In this document: positions 1 through 6,936 of the stretch, one piece after another | How positions within the stretch are numbered: position 1 is the stretch's first letter | How the letters are laid out: every line of letters begins with the position of its first letter | Source: CAYVUI01 sp964454745 | Lineage (GTDB): Bacteria; Planctomycetota; Phycisphaerae; Sedimentisphaerales; Anaerohalosphaeraceae | Assembly: GCA_964454745.1 (NCBI GenBank) | Contig: CAYVUI010000070.1 | Coordinates: forward strand, 1-24,423 | Length of the DNA stretch: 24,423 nucleotides | Reading direction: 5' to 3' | Made by a program: the position numbers and the translations under genes | The notes under the pieces: model-generated | Databases searched by the model: none | What the model was told of the DNA's origin: nothing | What the model saw: only the letters and a program-made list of their open reading frames with translations

Positions 1-1029
1 CAATCGAAAGTCCGCCTTCTGGGTCTGGTTGGAGCCGACCCGCTGGAATTCTTTTTCCTGGAGAACCCGCAGTAGCTTGACCTGGATATTCGGAGAAAAC
101 TCACCGATTTCATCGAGAAACAGCGTCCCGCCGCCGGCCTCTTCTATCCGTCCGATGCGGGTCTGCATCGCGCCGGTAAATGCGCCTTTTTCATGTCCGA
201 AAAGTTCAGATTCGAGCAGGTTCTCGCTCAGGGCCGCGCAGTTGACTTTAATAAACGGTCCTTTGGATCGGGAACCGGCATAATGGATAGCCGAGGCGAC
301 CAATTCCTTGCCGGTGCCGGACTCGCCGCGTATCAGGACGGAGGTTTCGGTATTAGCGACCTGCTGGATCCGTTCGTAGATGTTACGCATCGCGCGGGAA
401 TTGCCGATGATCGACGCCGGGCGGGCTGCACCTTCAAGCTGGTTTCGCAGGCGAAGGTTTTCCTGTTCGAGAGCCTGCTGTTCGAGGCGTGCCTGTCGGC
501 GGAGTTTGACGTCGTGGGCGATCATGGATGCAACGATCCAGAGCAGCCGGGCCGCTTCGTGGATCGATATCGGGCTGTCGTGGGGAAAATCGGCCGCGAG
601 GGTGCCGACGACTTCGCTCTGGAGCGTAATGGGTACGCAGATAAAGCCGAGGCTGCGGGCTTCGGTTTCGTTTCGTTTGTGGAGGCGGTCGCGGAAGTCC
701 GGTTCGTCGGCGATGCGGTGGATGATGGCCGGCTGGCCGGTTTGCAGGACCCTTCCGGTGACACCCTCGCCCTTCTGGTAGGAGGTTTGGGGCTCCTTGA
801 GCGAATGTGGGTTTTGGGTCGCTTCGTAGACTAGCTCTGATCCGCTGGGTGAGAGGAGCATGATCGTTGGGCGTATAAGGGCGAAATCAGATTCGATGCT
901 TTCGAGGACTTCCTGGAGGATTTGCTGCTGGCCGGACATTTCACTGAGCGCCTGGGCGATGGAGAAAAGCCCGGACAATTCCCTGACATTTTCTTTTGCG
1001 CTATCCGTTTCACCCGGAAGTATTGACAT
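1..1029 (-). CDS. NifA-type sigma-54-dependent activator (GAF + AAA+), 3' end outside window
   Basis: This is an enhancer-binding activator that would remodel sigma-54 RNA polymerase. I translated 343 residues from an ATG at 1029 down to base 1 with no stop. Residues about 20-175 form a GAF sensor domain and 178-200 a short coiled-coil linker. The AAA+ domain follows, with Walker A GESGTGKE (235-242), the sigma-54 contact loop GAFTGA (282-287) and Walker B GGGTLFLDEIGE (299-310). The C-terminal part of AAA+ and the helix-turn-helix lie beyond the edge. A GAGG Shine-Dalgarno sits about 10 nt upstream of the start. GAF-AAA-HTH order is that of NifA/FhlA-like regulators. The absence of a receiver domain means it is not a direct partner of the lone receiver at 5981-6364. 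The sigma-54 activator class is certain; nif versus another target cannot be decided here. Confidence 0.9.
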   Translation of the reverse strand, partial: MSILPGETDSAKENVRELSGLFSIAQALSEMSGQQQILQEVLESIESDFALIRPTIMLLSPSGSELVYEATQNPHSLKEPQTSYQKGEGVTGRVLQTGQPAIIHRIADEPDFRDRLHKRNETEARSLGFICVPITLQSEVVGTLAADFPHDSPISIHEAARLLWIVASMIAHDVKLRRQARLEQQALEQENLRLRNQLEGAARPASIIGNSRAMRNIYERIQQVANTETSVLIRGESGTGKELVASAIHYAGSRSKGPFIKVNCAALSENLLESELFGHEKGAFTGAMQTRIGRIEEAGGGTLFLDEIGEFSPNIQVKLLRVLQEKEFQRVGSNQTQKADFRL

Positions 1030-1330
1030 TATTGTATTTCCTCAAGCATGTATTTACATTTTTGTAATTTAGCGGCCCAAAATCTCTGTACGCTCTTTTT
1101 AATCTTCATTCTAATATTTGTTGTCCTTTTTGACAGAATAATAGACCTATCTGCCTGTTAAAAATACACTTACAGCACACATAACCCTGACATCTCTTGC
1201 CTTTATCCCGAAAACGGGCGGTTATCATTATACGCTGTGAGTATAAAATGCAAACTGTATGCCAGTATCGCCCAGATGGTAAGAGTGGAGAATGGATTGA
1301 GACCTGACGGCTGGAGTTCTTTTATTGTTT
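1030..1330. other. 5' leader and intergenic region upstream of the activator
   Basis: No gene is visible in these 301 bases. The sequence is AT-rich next to the activator start. A short palindrome with arms TTACA and TGTAA around a 4-nt spacer lies at 1054-1067, a possible operator in the leader. A small CCCG-AAAA-CGGG hairpin is at 1208-1219. I could not place a convincing -10/-35 pair or a -24/-12 sigma-54 promoter. Confidence 0.4.
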
Positions 1331-1361
1331 AAAAACCGCGAAATTCGCGAAAAACACGAAA
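1331..1361. repeat. Short GCGAA-rich interspersed repeat
   Basis: The stretch carries CGCGAAATTCGCG followed by an A-rich spacer and CACGAAA. Similar CGCGAA/ACACGAA strings recur as noncoding dispersed repeats in many environmental bacterial genomes; that is general recall, not a search. Read on the minus strand it encodes a meaningless FRVFREFRGF peptide, so the small ORF over it is not a gene. Only one copy is in the window. Confidence 0.4.
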
Positions 1362-1392
1362 CTGCTTTGAGCAGATAAATATTCGGGTTGCA
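1362..1392. repeat. Structured repeat module 1, copy A
   Basis: A 5-bp stem CTGCT/AGCAG with a TTG loop (1362-1374) is followed by a conserved tail resembling GATAAATATTCGGGTTGCAA. The same hairpin-plus-tail occurs at 1640-1672 and 5613-5643. Confidence 0.65.
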
Positions 1393-1471
1393 ATGAGTGA
1401 GAAAGGCATATTGTACTTAAAATGGTTTCCGTTGGGATTGAAGATGTCAGGCTTAGTGGGCTTGGGATAAT

Positions 1472-1543
1472 GGTTTATCGAGTCTTTGACTCGACGATGT
1501 TGTGCGAAGCGCACAACATCAAGGAAACGTCCTGCGGACGAGG
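1472..1543. repeat. 72-bp triple-hairpin repeat (module 2), copy 1
   Basis: Three consecutive perfect hairpins, each with a 3-nt loop: TCGAGTC/GACTCGA (1478-1494), GATGTTGTGCG/CGCACAACATC (1496-1520, 11-bp stem) and CGTCC/GGACG (1528-1540). A second copy of the whole unit lies at 5525-5596 and differs at 2 of 72 positions, one of them in a loop and the other between hairpins. No coding potential. It behaves like a REP/MITE-like dispersed element. Confidence 0.85.
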
Positions 1544-1546
1544 CTT

Positions 1547-1640
1547 TTCCCTGCACCACGTGGGGTACAGAGTTAAAATTTATCAGCATGCGTTTCTTGC
1601 GATGGTTTCACCATCACAAATCAACGGCATCCTACGGGGC
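1547..1640. repeat. Structured repeat module 3, copy 1
   Basis: A roughly 94-bp unit that starts with CCCTGCACCACGTGGGG (containing the CCAC/GTGG palindrome), includes the hairpin GATGGT-TTC-ACCATC (1601-1615), and ends at CCTACGGGG. A diverged copy lies at 5773-5863. In that copy the GATGGT hairpin changes one base, which on the minus-strand transcript turns a G-C pair into G-U. Confidence 0.75.
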
Positions 1641-1677
1641 TGCTTTTAAGCAGGTAAATATTTGAGTTGCAAACAGG
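1640..1677. repeat. Structured repeat module 1, copy B
   Basis: The palindrome CTGCTTTTAAGCAG (1640-1653) is followed by the tail GTAAATATTTGAGTTGCAAA, matching copies A (1362) and C (5613). The remaining bases, 1678-1778, hold no recognisable gene or clear terminator for the lyase-like gene that ends at 1779. Confidence 0.65.
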
Positions 1678-1778
1678 CAAAGATAACATATGGAACTCAT
1701 TTTTTATTCCCACAGATCAGCTATACAACCGGAGCCTCTGGATCAGAAGATAATACGGGGTCATGTCAAGGCCTCAAG

Positions 1779-3101
1779 CTACCTTCCTTCATATAAATTA
1801 CCTATCATTTCCACATTTGCGCTGCACTCATTTTTAAGCCTTAGATGATTGCCCTGTATCCTGTTGCCGATCAGCACCGCTGACCTCACATTCTTCTCAA
1901 GCAGCACATGGGTCTTTGGCGTGTGACCATATTCTTTTATCAAACAATTGCTCATCATCAACGCACCATCCGAAAAATGAAAAAATGGCACATTCGGGTC
2001 CCATTTATAATCAGGCGTTGTCGCTCCAGCCGAGAAATGGCAGTTAGCAGCCATAATCGTTCCCTTACCATGGTTCAAAATGAAAGACCCTGTCCGAGTC
2101 TTGCCCCAGAAACCGCAATTTGAGAATTTCACCGGCCCTGTATTCTCCCTGCCGATTTCCACTCCGTTCATGAACTGCGAATTCTCGAATGCAATCCCAG
2201 CATGGTCCTGCACTTTATCGATCTTAACCGCCAACGGCCCTATATCCGAACCGCTTTGGGTAATCACTATATTGGCCTGGCCCTTAAGATGCTGTGAACC
2301 ATCAGCCAACGGCGGAGTTTCTATAAAATGAAACCCAATCTTAGGCCAAATCACAAAGCAATTCGTCATATACTCCCAGTCGCATCTGCCAACAATAAAA
2401 CCTTCAAGATTTTTCCGTGTAAATTCATTTACCTTCTCAGCCAGTTCCTGAGCTCTCTCAGGATCAACCGCCTTCCACCAGTTTACAGAATGCACATGGA
2501 TATTTTCCAACCTGCCAATATCGGTCGTCCTGTCAATATAAACCCCCCTGCGAAGAGCACAGATCTGAATGTCTCTCATATTATGACCTTCATTACCCAT
2601 CGTACCCGCATCAATACCGTTATAGGCATTCACAATGGTGATATTATAGATATTGAACCTGCTTCCATACGCTTGTATTGTCCACGGATAAGGCTTTATG
2701 TCATCAAATTTCTGTTCGGGATAAAATATTGTCAACCCATCTAAAGTACAACTGTGACCCATCTGAATGAACGGGGTCGAACTTTCATCCCCTCTTCCTG
2801 AATAAGCCAGCAGCGTAGTCCCCTGTTTCATCTGCGGAAAATGAGGCCCTTGCCATGTCCCCTTTATACTCACACCGGACGGCATCTTTAAAGTCCCTTT
2901 TATGGCATATTGGCCGGCGGGAACGAATACCGTGCCCCCTGCATCTTTCATCTTATCCATCGCCTTATGAAAAGCATCCGTACAATCAGCTTTCCCATCA
3001 CCAACAGCCCCAAGATTCGTTACATCTATCCCACAGTTCTCAGCCATACTGAAGGGAACGATAAAAAGGCATAAAAACAGAGAATATGCGGTCCATCTCA
3101 T
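1779..3101 (-). CDS. Secreted right-handed beta-helix protein, pectate lyase 3 / GH28-like
   Basis: Probable exported polysaccharide-active enzyme of 440 residues. Residues 1-20 are a signal peptide (hydrophobic core, cut near SMA|EN). The next segment, from IDVTNLGAVGDGKADCTDAF, is the typical opening of the Pectate_lyase_3 domain, followed by GGTVFVPAGQYAIKGTL and many short beta-strand coils. This is the parallel beta-helix seen in pectate lyases and GH28-related proteins. I could not assign catalytic residues, so the substrate is unknown. Start ATG at 3101 is supported by GGGAG 8-9 nt upstream. The gene is divergent from the GH172 gene across 136 bp, and both are visibly more AT-rich than the hydrogenase genes. 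Fold assignment is firm; activity is an inference. Confidence 0.8.
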   Translation of the reverse strand: MRWTAYSLFLCLFIVPFSMAENCGIDVTNLGAVGDGKADCTDAFHKAMDKMKDAGGTVFVPAGQYAIKGTLKMPSGVSIKGTWQGPHFPQMKQGTTLLAYSGRGDESSTPFIQMGHSCTLDGLTIFYPEQKFDDIKPYPWTIQAYGSRFNIYNITIVNAYNGIDAGTMGNEGHNMRDIQICALRRGVYIDRTTDIGRLENIHVHSVNWWKAVDPERAQELAEKVNEFTRKNLEGFIVGRCDWEYMTNCFVIWPKIGFHFIETPPLADGSQHLKGQANIVITQSGSDIGPLAVKIDKVQDHAGIAFENSQFMNGVEIGRENTGPVKFSNCGFWGKTRTGSFILNHGKGTIMAANCHFSAGATTPDYKWDPNVPFFHFSDGALMMSNCLIKEYGHTPKTHVLLEKNVRSAVLIGNRIQGNHLRLKNECSANVEMIGNLYEGR

Positions 3102-3237
3102 TTAGATATCTCCCAAAAATGGTTGACTAATCATGAAATCTACAGACAATATAGTCGAGTAGACGAAATTGTTCAAGCTTTTTTATCCTTTTGATATAAT
3201 ATAAAAGGATTACGTCCCTGTAAGAAAGGGGTATAAT
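3102..3237. promoter_or_regulatory. Divergent promoter region with inverted repeat
   Basis: The 136-bp gap between two divergent secreted-enzyme genes should hold both promoters. A perfect 8-bp inverted repeat ATCCTTTT/AAAAGGAT (3185-3192 and 3203-3210) brackets a TATAAT box (3195-3200). This fits an operator over the -10 of the plus-strand gene, although no good -35 is visible 17 bp upstream. An alternative plus-strand promoter is TTGACT (3123-3128) with GACAAT (3145-3150). The GH172 ribosome site AAAGGGG is at about 3225-3231. Confidence 0.45.
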
Positions 3238-5298
3238 ATGTCATTCAAAATCAAATTTGTCATTGTGCTTGCCGGGGCCCTGAGTGTGTTCCTTTACGCG
3301 GATACCCTGACTCTTGAATCACTATACCACCAGATGATAGACCTTAACAGGCTTCCGCAATTCCCAGAGGCCTGTTATAAAGTTGTCCAATATTCTTCCT
3401 ACGACAGAAGAAGCGGCGTCCCCAATGGCCCCGGCTGGTTTTTAAACTCCGATGGTTTTGGCTCTGAGCCCATCCCGGGCTTCGAAGCCGTTATCAAAGA
3501 ACCCGACTCCACGGGCATAGGCCTTTATCAGGTATGTGACATAAAACAGCCAGGCGCACTCATAAGATTCTGGTCCGCCCGAATGTCAGGAACAATCCGA
3601 CTGTATCTCGACAATTCTCGAGAACCTGTTTTTGAAGGCCCCGCAGAAGAATTCTTCATACGAACCTACAACCAATTCGCTCAAAAAGCAAATGTCGAGA
3701 AAGGTATTTTTGAAAACTCTTTTCAGCAAGAGTACAGCTGCTATTTCCCAATCCCTTTCAGAAAGCGCTGCACAGTCACGTGGGAAGGAAGTCTAAAAGA
3801 CACACACTTCTATCATTTGCAGGCACGTATCTATGATAAAAATGCAGAAATAGAAACTTTCACACTGAAGAACTTCAAAAATGCCGAAAATACGATCCAA
3901 CAAATCGCCGAGGTTTTAAGAAATCCTTCAGAAAACTTCAACCTTTCAAAAGCGATCCCTCAAAAAACATTCACTGAGACAATCAAACCTGATGAATACA
4001 AACTCCTCACTCAGGAAAACCAAGGTCCGAAAGCCATCAAACAATTCGAAGTACGTATAAAAGCAGAAAATCTTTACGCCGCATTACGCAGTACCATTCT
4101 TTACATCCAGTTTGATGATTACTCAATGCCGCAAATCCAATCGCCGATAGGAGATTTTTTCGCCGCCGCTCCCGGCATTAACCCTCTTGATTCACTCCCA
4201 TTTACTGTAAAAAAAGACGGCACCATGTCCTGCCGGTTCGTTATGCCCTTTAAAAACAATGTAAAAATCTTCGCATTTAACCTCGGCAAAAAAAATGTGC
4301 AAGTAACAGGTAAGATTTTTATTGACGACTATACATGGACAGATAACACTATGCATTTTTATGCCAGATGGAGGATTAACAGTGACGTAACCACAGTATT
4401 CCCAACTCCATCTGACATCCCCTTTATCATCGCAAAGGGCCAAGGAAGATTTGTCGGCACCTCATTAATGCTTTACAATACTTCCAACATACCCGGAGGT
4501 GGCGGCAATTGGTGGGGTGAAGGTGATGAAAAGATTTTCATCGACAATGACAAATTCCCTTCAACATTTGGTACCGGAACAGAAGATTATTTCAACTACG
4601 CATGGGGCAGAAACACCCTCTTTAATTTTGCATTTTGCGGCCAACCCCGCTCAGATGGCCCCGCAACACGCGGCTACAATGTGAATTATAGATTCCAGAT
4701 CGCAGATGATATGCTTTTCAAAAAAACATTTGCCTTCTATATGGAACTCATGACACATGACATAAACAAAGATTTTTCTTATGCTCGAATTCCATATTAC
4801 TATGGTATAAACCTTCTCGACGACCATAAATACATCACCAACGAAGAGGTTCGCGAACCGATCTTTCTTCCCTGGTCACCCGTCGCAAAATTAGGTGCTG
4901 CTTCAAGCACTTTTTTTGAAGCAGAAACATCATTATCAGAAAATAAAGCGAAGATCATAGAAAACATAATGGCTTCCAATGGCAGGTATATCCTTTTTAA
5001 ACCAAATCATGAAAATGACAGCATAAGCTTTAAATTCAATATCAAAGAAGCCGGTCAATATAAAGTAAGCATAGTGGGCTTAGCCAGTCCTGAAATGGGA
5101 TCGGCTTATATGCAAATCAAAAAAGACGATCAATTGATTGGCAAAAGCGGCAGCTTTGATTACAAGTCCAACTTCCATACAATGCTGCGAAGAAGATTTG
5201 GCCCAATACTCGAACTTCAGGAAGGCAGCCATATCCTTTCGCTAGTCAGCCACGATGCCAAACCATTAGCCATAGATTTTATCTGGCTGGCTCGCTGA
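3238..5298 (+). CDS. Secreted GH172 (DUF2961) glycoside hydrolase with C-terminal beta-sandwich
   Basis: A 686-residue exported enzyme. GH172 members characterised so far act on fructofuranosyl or arabinofuranosyl linkages; which applies here cannot be read from sequence. Residues 1-21 are a signal peptide. The DUF2961 core shows the family hallmark NWWGEGDEKIFIDND with acidic residues Glu428, Asp430 and Glu431, followed by GTGTEDYF with Glu449. These acids are the candidate catalytic groups. Residues about 550-686, opening near FFEAETSL, look like a CBM6/35-like beta-sandwich that could bind sugar. ATG at 3238 follows AAAGGGG at suitable spacing. It is the only plus-strand gene, probably paired with the divergent beta-helix protein in one polysaccharide-use locus. 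Its stop overlaps a dockerin-like fragment in another frame. Confidence 0.9.
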   Translation: MSFKIKFVIVLAGALSVFLYADTLTLESLYHQMIDLNRLPQFPEACYKVVQYSSYDRRSGVPNGPGWFLNSDGFGSEPIPGFEAVIKEPDSTGIGLYQVCDIKQPGALIRFWSARMSGTIRLYLDNSREPVFEGPAEEFFIRTYNQFAQKANVEKGIFENSFQQEYSCYFPIPFRKRCTVTWEGSLKDTHFYHLQARIYDKNAEIETFTLKNFKNAENTIQQIAEVLRNPSENFNLSKAIPQKTFTETIKPDEYKLLTQENQGPKAIKQFEVRIKAENLYAALRSTILYIQFDDYSMPQIQSPIGDFFAAAPGINPLDSLPFTVKKDGTMSCRFVMPFKNNVKIFAFNLGKKNVQVTGKIFIDDYTWTDNTMHFYARWRINSDVTTVFPTPSDIPFIIAKGQGRFVGTSLMLYNTSNIPGGGGNWWGEGDEKIFIDNDKFPSTFGTGTEDYFNYAWGRNTLFNFAFCGQPRSDGPATRGYNVNYRFQIADDMLFKKTFAFYMELMTHDINKDFSYARIPYYYGINLLDDHKYITNEEVREPIFLPWSPVAKLGAASSTFFEAETSLSENKAKIIENIMASNGRYILFKPNHENDSISFKFNIKEAGQYKVSIVGLASPEMGSAYMQIKKDDQLIGKSGSFDYKSNFHTMLRRRFGPILELQEGSHILSLVSHDAKPLAIDFIWLAR

Positions 5299-5390
5299 TG
5301 AAAGAATTGCCTGTGGCCAGTGACCTTGATAGAAATGGTGTTACTGATTTCCAGGATTTTGTGATCTTTGGACGGAATTGGATGGAGTGA
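5298..5390 (+). pseudogene. Dockerin-like EF-hand remnant, out of frame after the GH172 gene
   Basis: An ATGA overlap at the GH172 stop opens a 30-codon frame whose core is ASDLDRNGVTDFQDFVIF, then GRNW and a stop. This is one half of a dockerin type I-like calcium-binding repeat (D-x-D-x-N-G-x-x-D-F-x-D) of the sort that forms the extreme C-terminus of many planctomycete secreted proteins. It is in a different frame from GH172 and has no signal peptide or Shine-Dalgarno of its own. It most likely was the C-terminal tail of GH172, or of a lost gene, before a frameshift. Translational coupling as a real 30-residue peptide is possible but less likely. Confidence 0.6.
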
Positions 5391-5393
5391 TTC

Positions 5394-5432
5394 TCCAAAT
5401 TCGACTCGCCTACGGTTTGGAATATTATTTTT
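5394..5432 (+). terminator. Possible terminator after GH172
   Basis: Stem TCCAAA/TTTGGA (5394-5399 and 5416-5421) with a long 16-nt loop, followed by a T-rich run ending in TTTTT. The stem is short, so this is weak. Confidence 0.35.
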
Positions 5433-5524
5433 AAACGCAGGATTGACGCTGTTTTTTGGTTATAAATGAGTACAGTTGGTTACGTAATGATTTGCGATGT
5501 AAAGGTTGGTGGATTATGAAAGGG

Positions 5525-5596
5525 GGTTTATCGAGTCTTTGACTCGACGATGTTGTGCGAGGCGCACAACATCAAGGATACGTCCTGCGGACGAGG
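5525..5596. repeat. 72-bp triple-hairpin repeat (module 2), copy 2
   Basis: Direct repeat of 1472-1543 with 70 of 72 bases identical. The middle hairpin loop changes from AAG to AGG and one A in the linker to the third hairpin becomes T. All stem bases are kept. The copy lies on the other side of the carbohydrate-enzyme pair in the same orientation. Confidence 0.85.
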
Positions 5597-5612
5597 TAAT
5601 TCTCCAATCTCG

Positions 5613-5645
5613 CTGCCTTAGGCAGGTAAGTATTTGTTTTGCACA
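5613..5645. repeat. Structured repeat module 1, copy C
   Basis: Hairpin CTGCC-TTA-GGCAG (5613-5625) and the tail GTAAGTATTTGTTTTGCACA. Compared with copies A and B the last stem pair is C-G instead of T-A, a compensated change. Confidence 0.65.
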
Positions 5646-5717
5646 CAGGCATGATTTGTACATAGAACTCAAGGAAGTAATATTAGTTGTAACCGCTCTC
5701 TCGATTGGAGGCCTCGT

Positions 5718-5765
5718 TTGTCTCGTTCGACAAGCTCACTCGACAAGTGGAATGGCCTTACGGCC
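5718..5765. repeat. Palindromic/tandem repeat module (module 4)
   Basis: A tandem pair of 13-mers, CTCGTTCGACAAG (5722-5734) and CTCACTCGACAAG (5735-5747), is preceded by TTGTC, which can pair with GACAA. GGCC-TTAC-GGCC (5754-5765) forms a further small hairpin. No counterpart is seen at the left flank. No gene is visible in 5391-5980; the region is repeats plus the terminator below. Confidence 0.45.
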
Positions 5766-5772
5766 GGAGTTA

Positions 5773-5863
5773 TTCCCTGCACCACGTGGGGCGGGGGATT
5801 AAGATTATCAGCATGTGTTTCTTGCGATGATTTCACCATCACAAATCAACGATATCCTACGGG
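5773..5863. repeat. Structured repeat module 3, copy 2
   Basis: Diverged copy of 1547-1640: same opening CCCTGCACCACGTGGGG, same middle TTTCTTGCGATG and TTTCACCATCACAAATCAA, same CCTACGGG end, with small indels after the opening. It is followed by another CCC-TGC-GGG triloop hairpin near 5865. Confidence 0.75.
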
Positions 5864-5916
5864 TCCCTGCGGGGCCAGAAAGTGGAGAGTTGAGAGTAGA
5901 GCAGGGAATGGAATAG

Positions 5917-5945
5917 AAAAGGGACAGTCAATGGATGACTGTCCC
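5917..5945 (-). terminator. Rho-independent terminator of operon 1
   Basis: Perfect 9-bp stem GGGACAGTC/GACTGTCCC (5921-5929 and 5937-5945) with a 7-nt loop. On the minus strand TTTT follows immediately. It sits 36 nt past the receiver-gene stop, so it should end the hydrogenase operon. Confidence 0.85.
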
Positions 5946-5980
5946 TCTTTGTTGTCTGTGTCGGAAACCGGGGTGTCAGA

Positions 5981-6364
5981 TCAGGCGATGTTTTCTTCGA
6001 CAGCCTTTAACAGGATGTCGGGTGTAACGGGTTTTTCGAGGAACACCTTGACCGGCAGCGTGTCCGCGTCGGGCTCCATACCGAAGGGCAGGTTCATTTC
6101 CTTGCGGATTCCGCTTAGCATCACGATGGGGATTGTGTTGATCTGCGGGTCCTTCGCGATCTTGCGTGAGACATCGATGCCCTCGGTGACCGTCGTCATC
6201 ATGATGTCCAGCAGGATCAAATCGGGCTTGAAGGAGCGTGCCAGTTCCATGCCGGCCTCGCCGTTGGAGGCGGTTTTGACCTCGTAATTTTTCGCGTCGA
6301 GGAGGTTGGATATCGCCTCAACAAATTCCGGGTCGTCGTCGATCAGAAGTACTTTCTTGTTCAT
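5981..6364 (-). CDS. Single-domain CheY-like response regulator
   Basis: A 127-residue stand-alone receiver domain with no output domain. The acidic pocket is Asp9-Asp10, the phosphoacceptor is Asp53 in LILLDIMM, and Ser84 and Lys111 (LEKPV) complete the switch. It is the last gene of the hydrogenase operon whose second gene encodes a histidine kinase, so a kinase partner within the operon is likely. The kinase at 19861-21156 is another candidate. I chose the ATG at 6364 because AAAGG lies 6 nt upstream; an ATG five codons earlier lacks a ribosome site. Residues 56-62 (MTTVTEG) extend the loop after the phosphorylation site. Its effector (protein contact or phosphorelay) is unknown. Confidence 0.9.
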   Translation of the reverse strand: MNKKVLLIDDDPEFVEAISNLLDAKNYEVKTASNGEAGMELARSFKPDLILLDIMMTTVTEGIDVSRKIAKDPQINTIPIVMLSGIRKEMNLPFGMEPDADTLPVKVFLEKPVTPDILLKAVEENIA

Positions 6365-6410
6365 AATCTTCCTTTGCATCTGTATGCCAGTTTACATGTT
6401 TTCGAGAGAA

Positions 6411-6917
6411 TCAGGCCTGCTGGGTCTGCTGGGCGTCTTTTCTCATTTTCTTTATGATATTGACCGTCTTTTCAGGGGTCAGGTCGCCGTGGATTTTGTC
6501 GTCGATCATGACGACGGGGGCCAGTCCGCATGCGCCGAGGCAGCGGGCCCCTTCGAGCTGGAAGAGCCCGTCGGGAGAGACCTCGCCCTCTTCGCACTTG
6601 AGCTCGTTTTTCAGTGCGGTCATGATCTGGCCGGCCCCTTTGACGTAGCAGGCGGTGCCCAGACAGACGGACACTTTGTGCTCGCCGGGCGGGGTGAGGT
6701 TGAAGTAATGGTAAAAGGTGGCTACGCCCCAGATGTGGGCAGTGGGGATCTTCATCTCGAGCGAGACTTCGTCCATCACCTCCTGCGAGAGGTAGCCGTA
6801 AAGTTCCTGTGCCTTGTGCAAAACGGCGATCAGGTACGAATCCGGATAGTCTTTTTGGGACATTTCGCGGATGTATTCTTTCAGTGCGATCATTTTATTA
6901 TCGTCTGGAGCTGTCAC
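6411..6917 (-). CDS. hydC: Bifurcating [FeFe]-hydrogenase subunit HydC/HndA (NuoE-like, [2Fe-2S])
   Basis: A 168-residue NuoE-like thioredoxin-fold subunit that carries one [2Fe-2S] cluster in a HydABC/Hnd complex. A helical N-terminal domain (residues 10-75, with HIWGVATFYHYF) is followed by the cluster ligands Cys85, Cys90 (CLGTAC), Cys126 and Cys130 (CLGAC), the standard C-x4-C and C-x3-C pattern. It starts at GTG 6917 with AAGGAG 7 nt upstream, 19 nt after the hydA stop. Family members shuttle electrons next to the flavin subunit in the cytoplasm. Length and ligands are normal. Confidence 0.93.
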   Translation of the reverse strand: MTAPDDNKMIALKEYIREMSQKDYPDSYLIAVLHKAQELYGYLSQEVMDEVSLEMKIPTAHIWGVATFYHYFNLTPPGEHKVSVCLGTACYVKGAGQIMTALKNELKCEEGEVSPDGLFQLEGARCLGACGLAPVVMIDDKIHGDLTPEKTVNIIKKMRKDAQQTQQA

Positions 6918-6936
6918 GATGAATCTCCTTGTACAA

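Noticed and set aside
193..834. Plus-strand open frame of about 213 codons
   Set aside because: It lies antisense to the GAF-AAA+ activator, whose Walker A, GAFTGA and Walker B motifs are unambiguous; the open frame follows from its GC-rich codons.
1362..1680. CRISPR-like array
   Set aside because: Repeats are of different sequence, are not regularly spaced and have no unique spacers; they are hairpin modules.
1030..1778. Transposase remnant between the repeats
   Set aside because: No frame shows transposase motifs, and no clean terminal inverted repeats with target-site duplication could be identified by eye.
5391..5525. tRNA or structured RNA gene after GH172
   Set aside because: No cloverleaf, T-loop GTTCRA or acceptor pairing is found; only a weak hairpin with a T-run.
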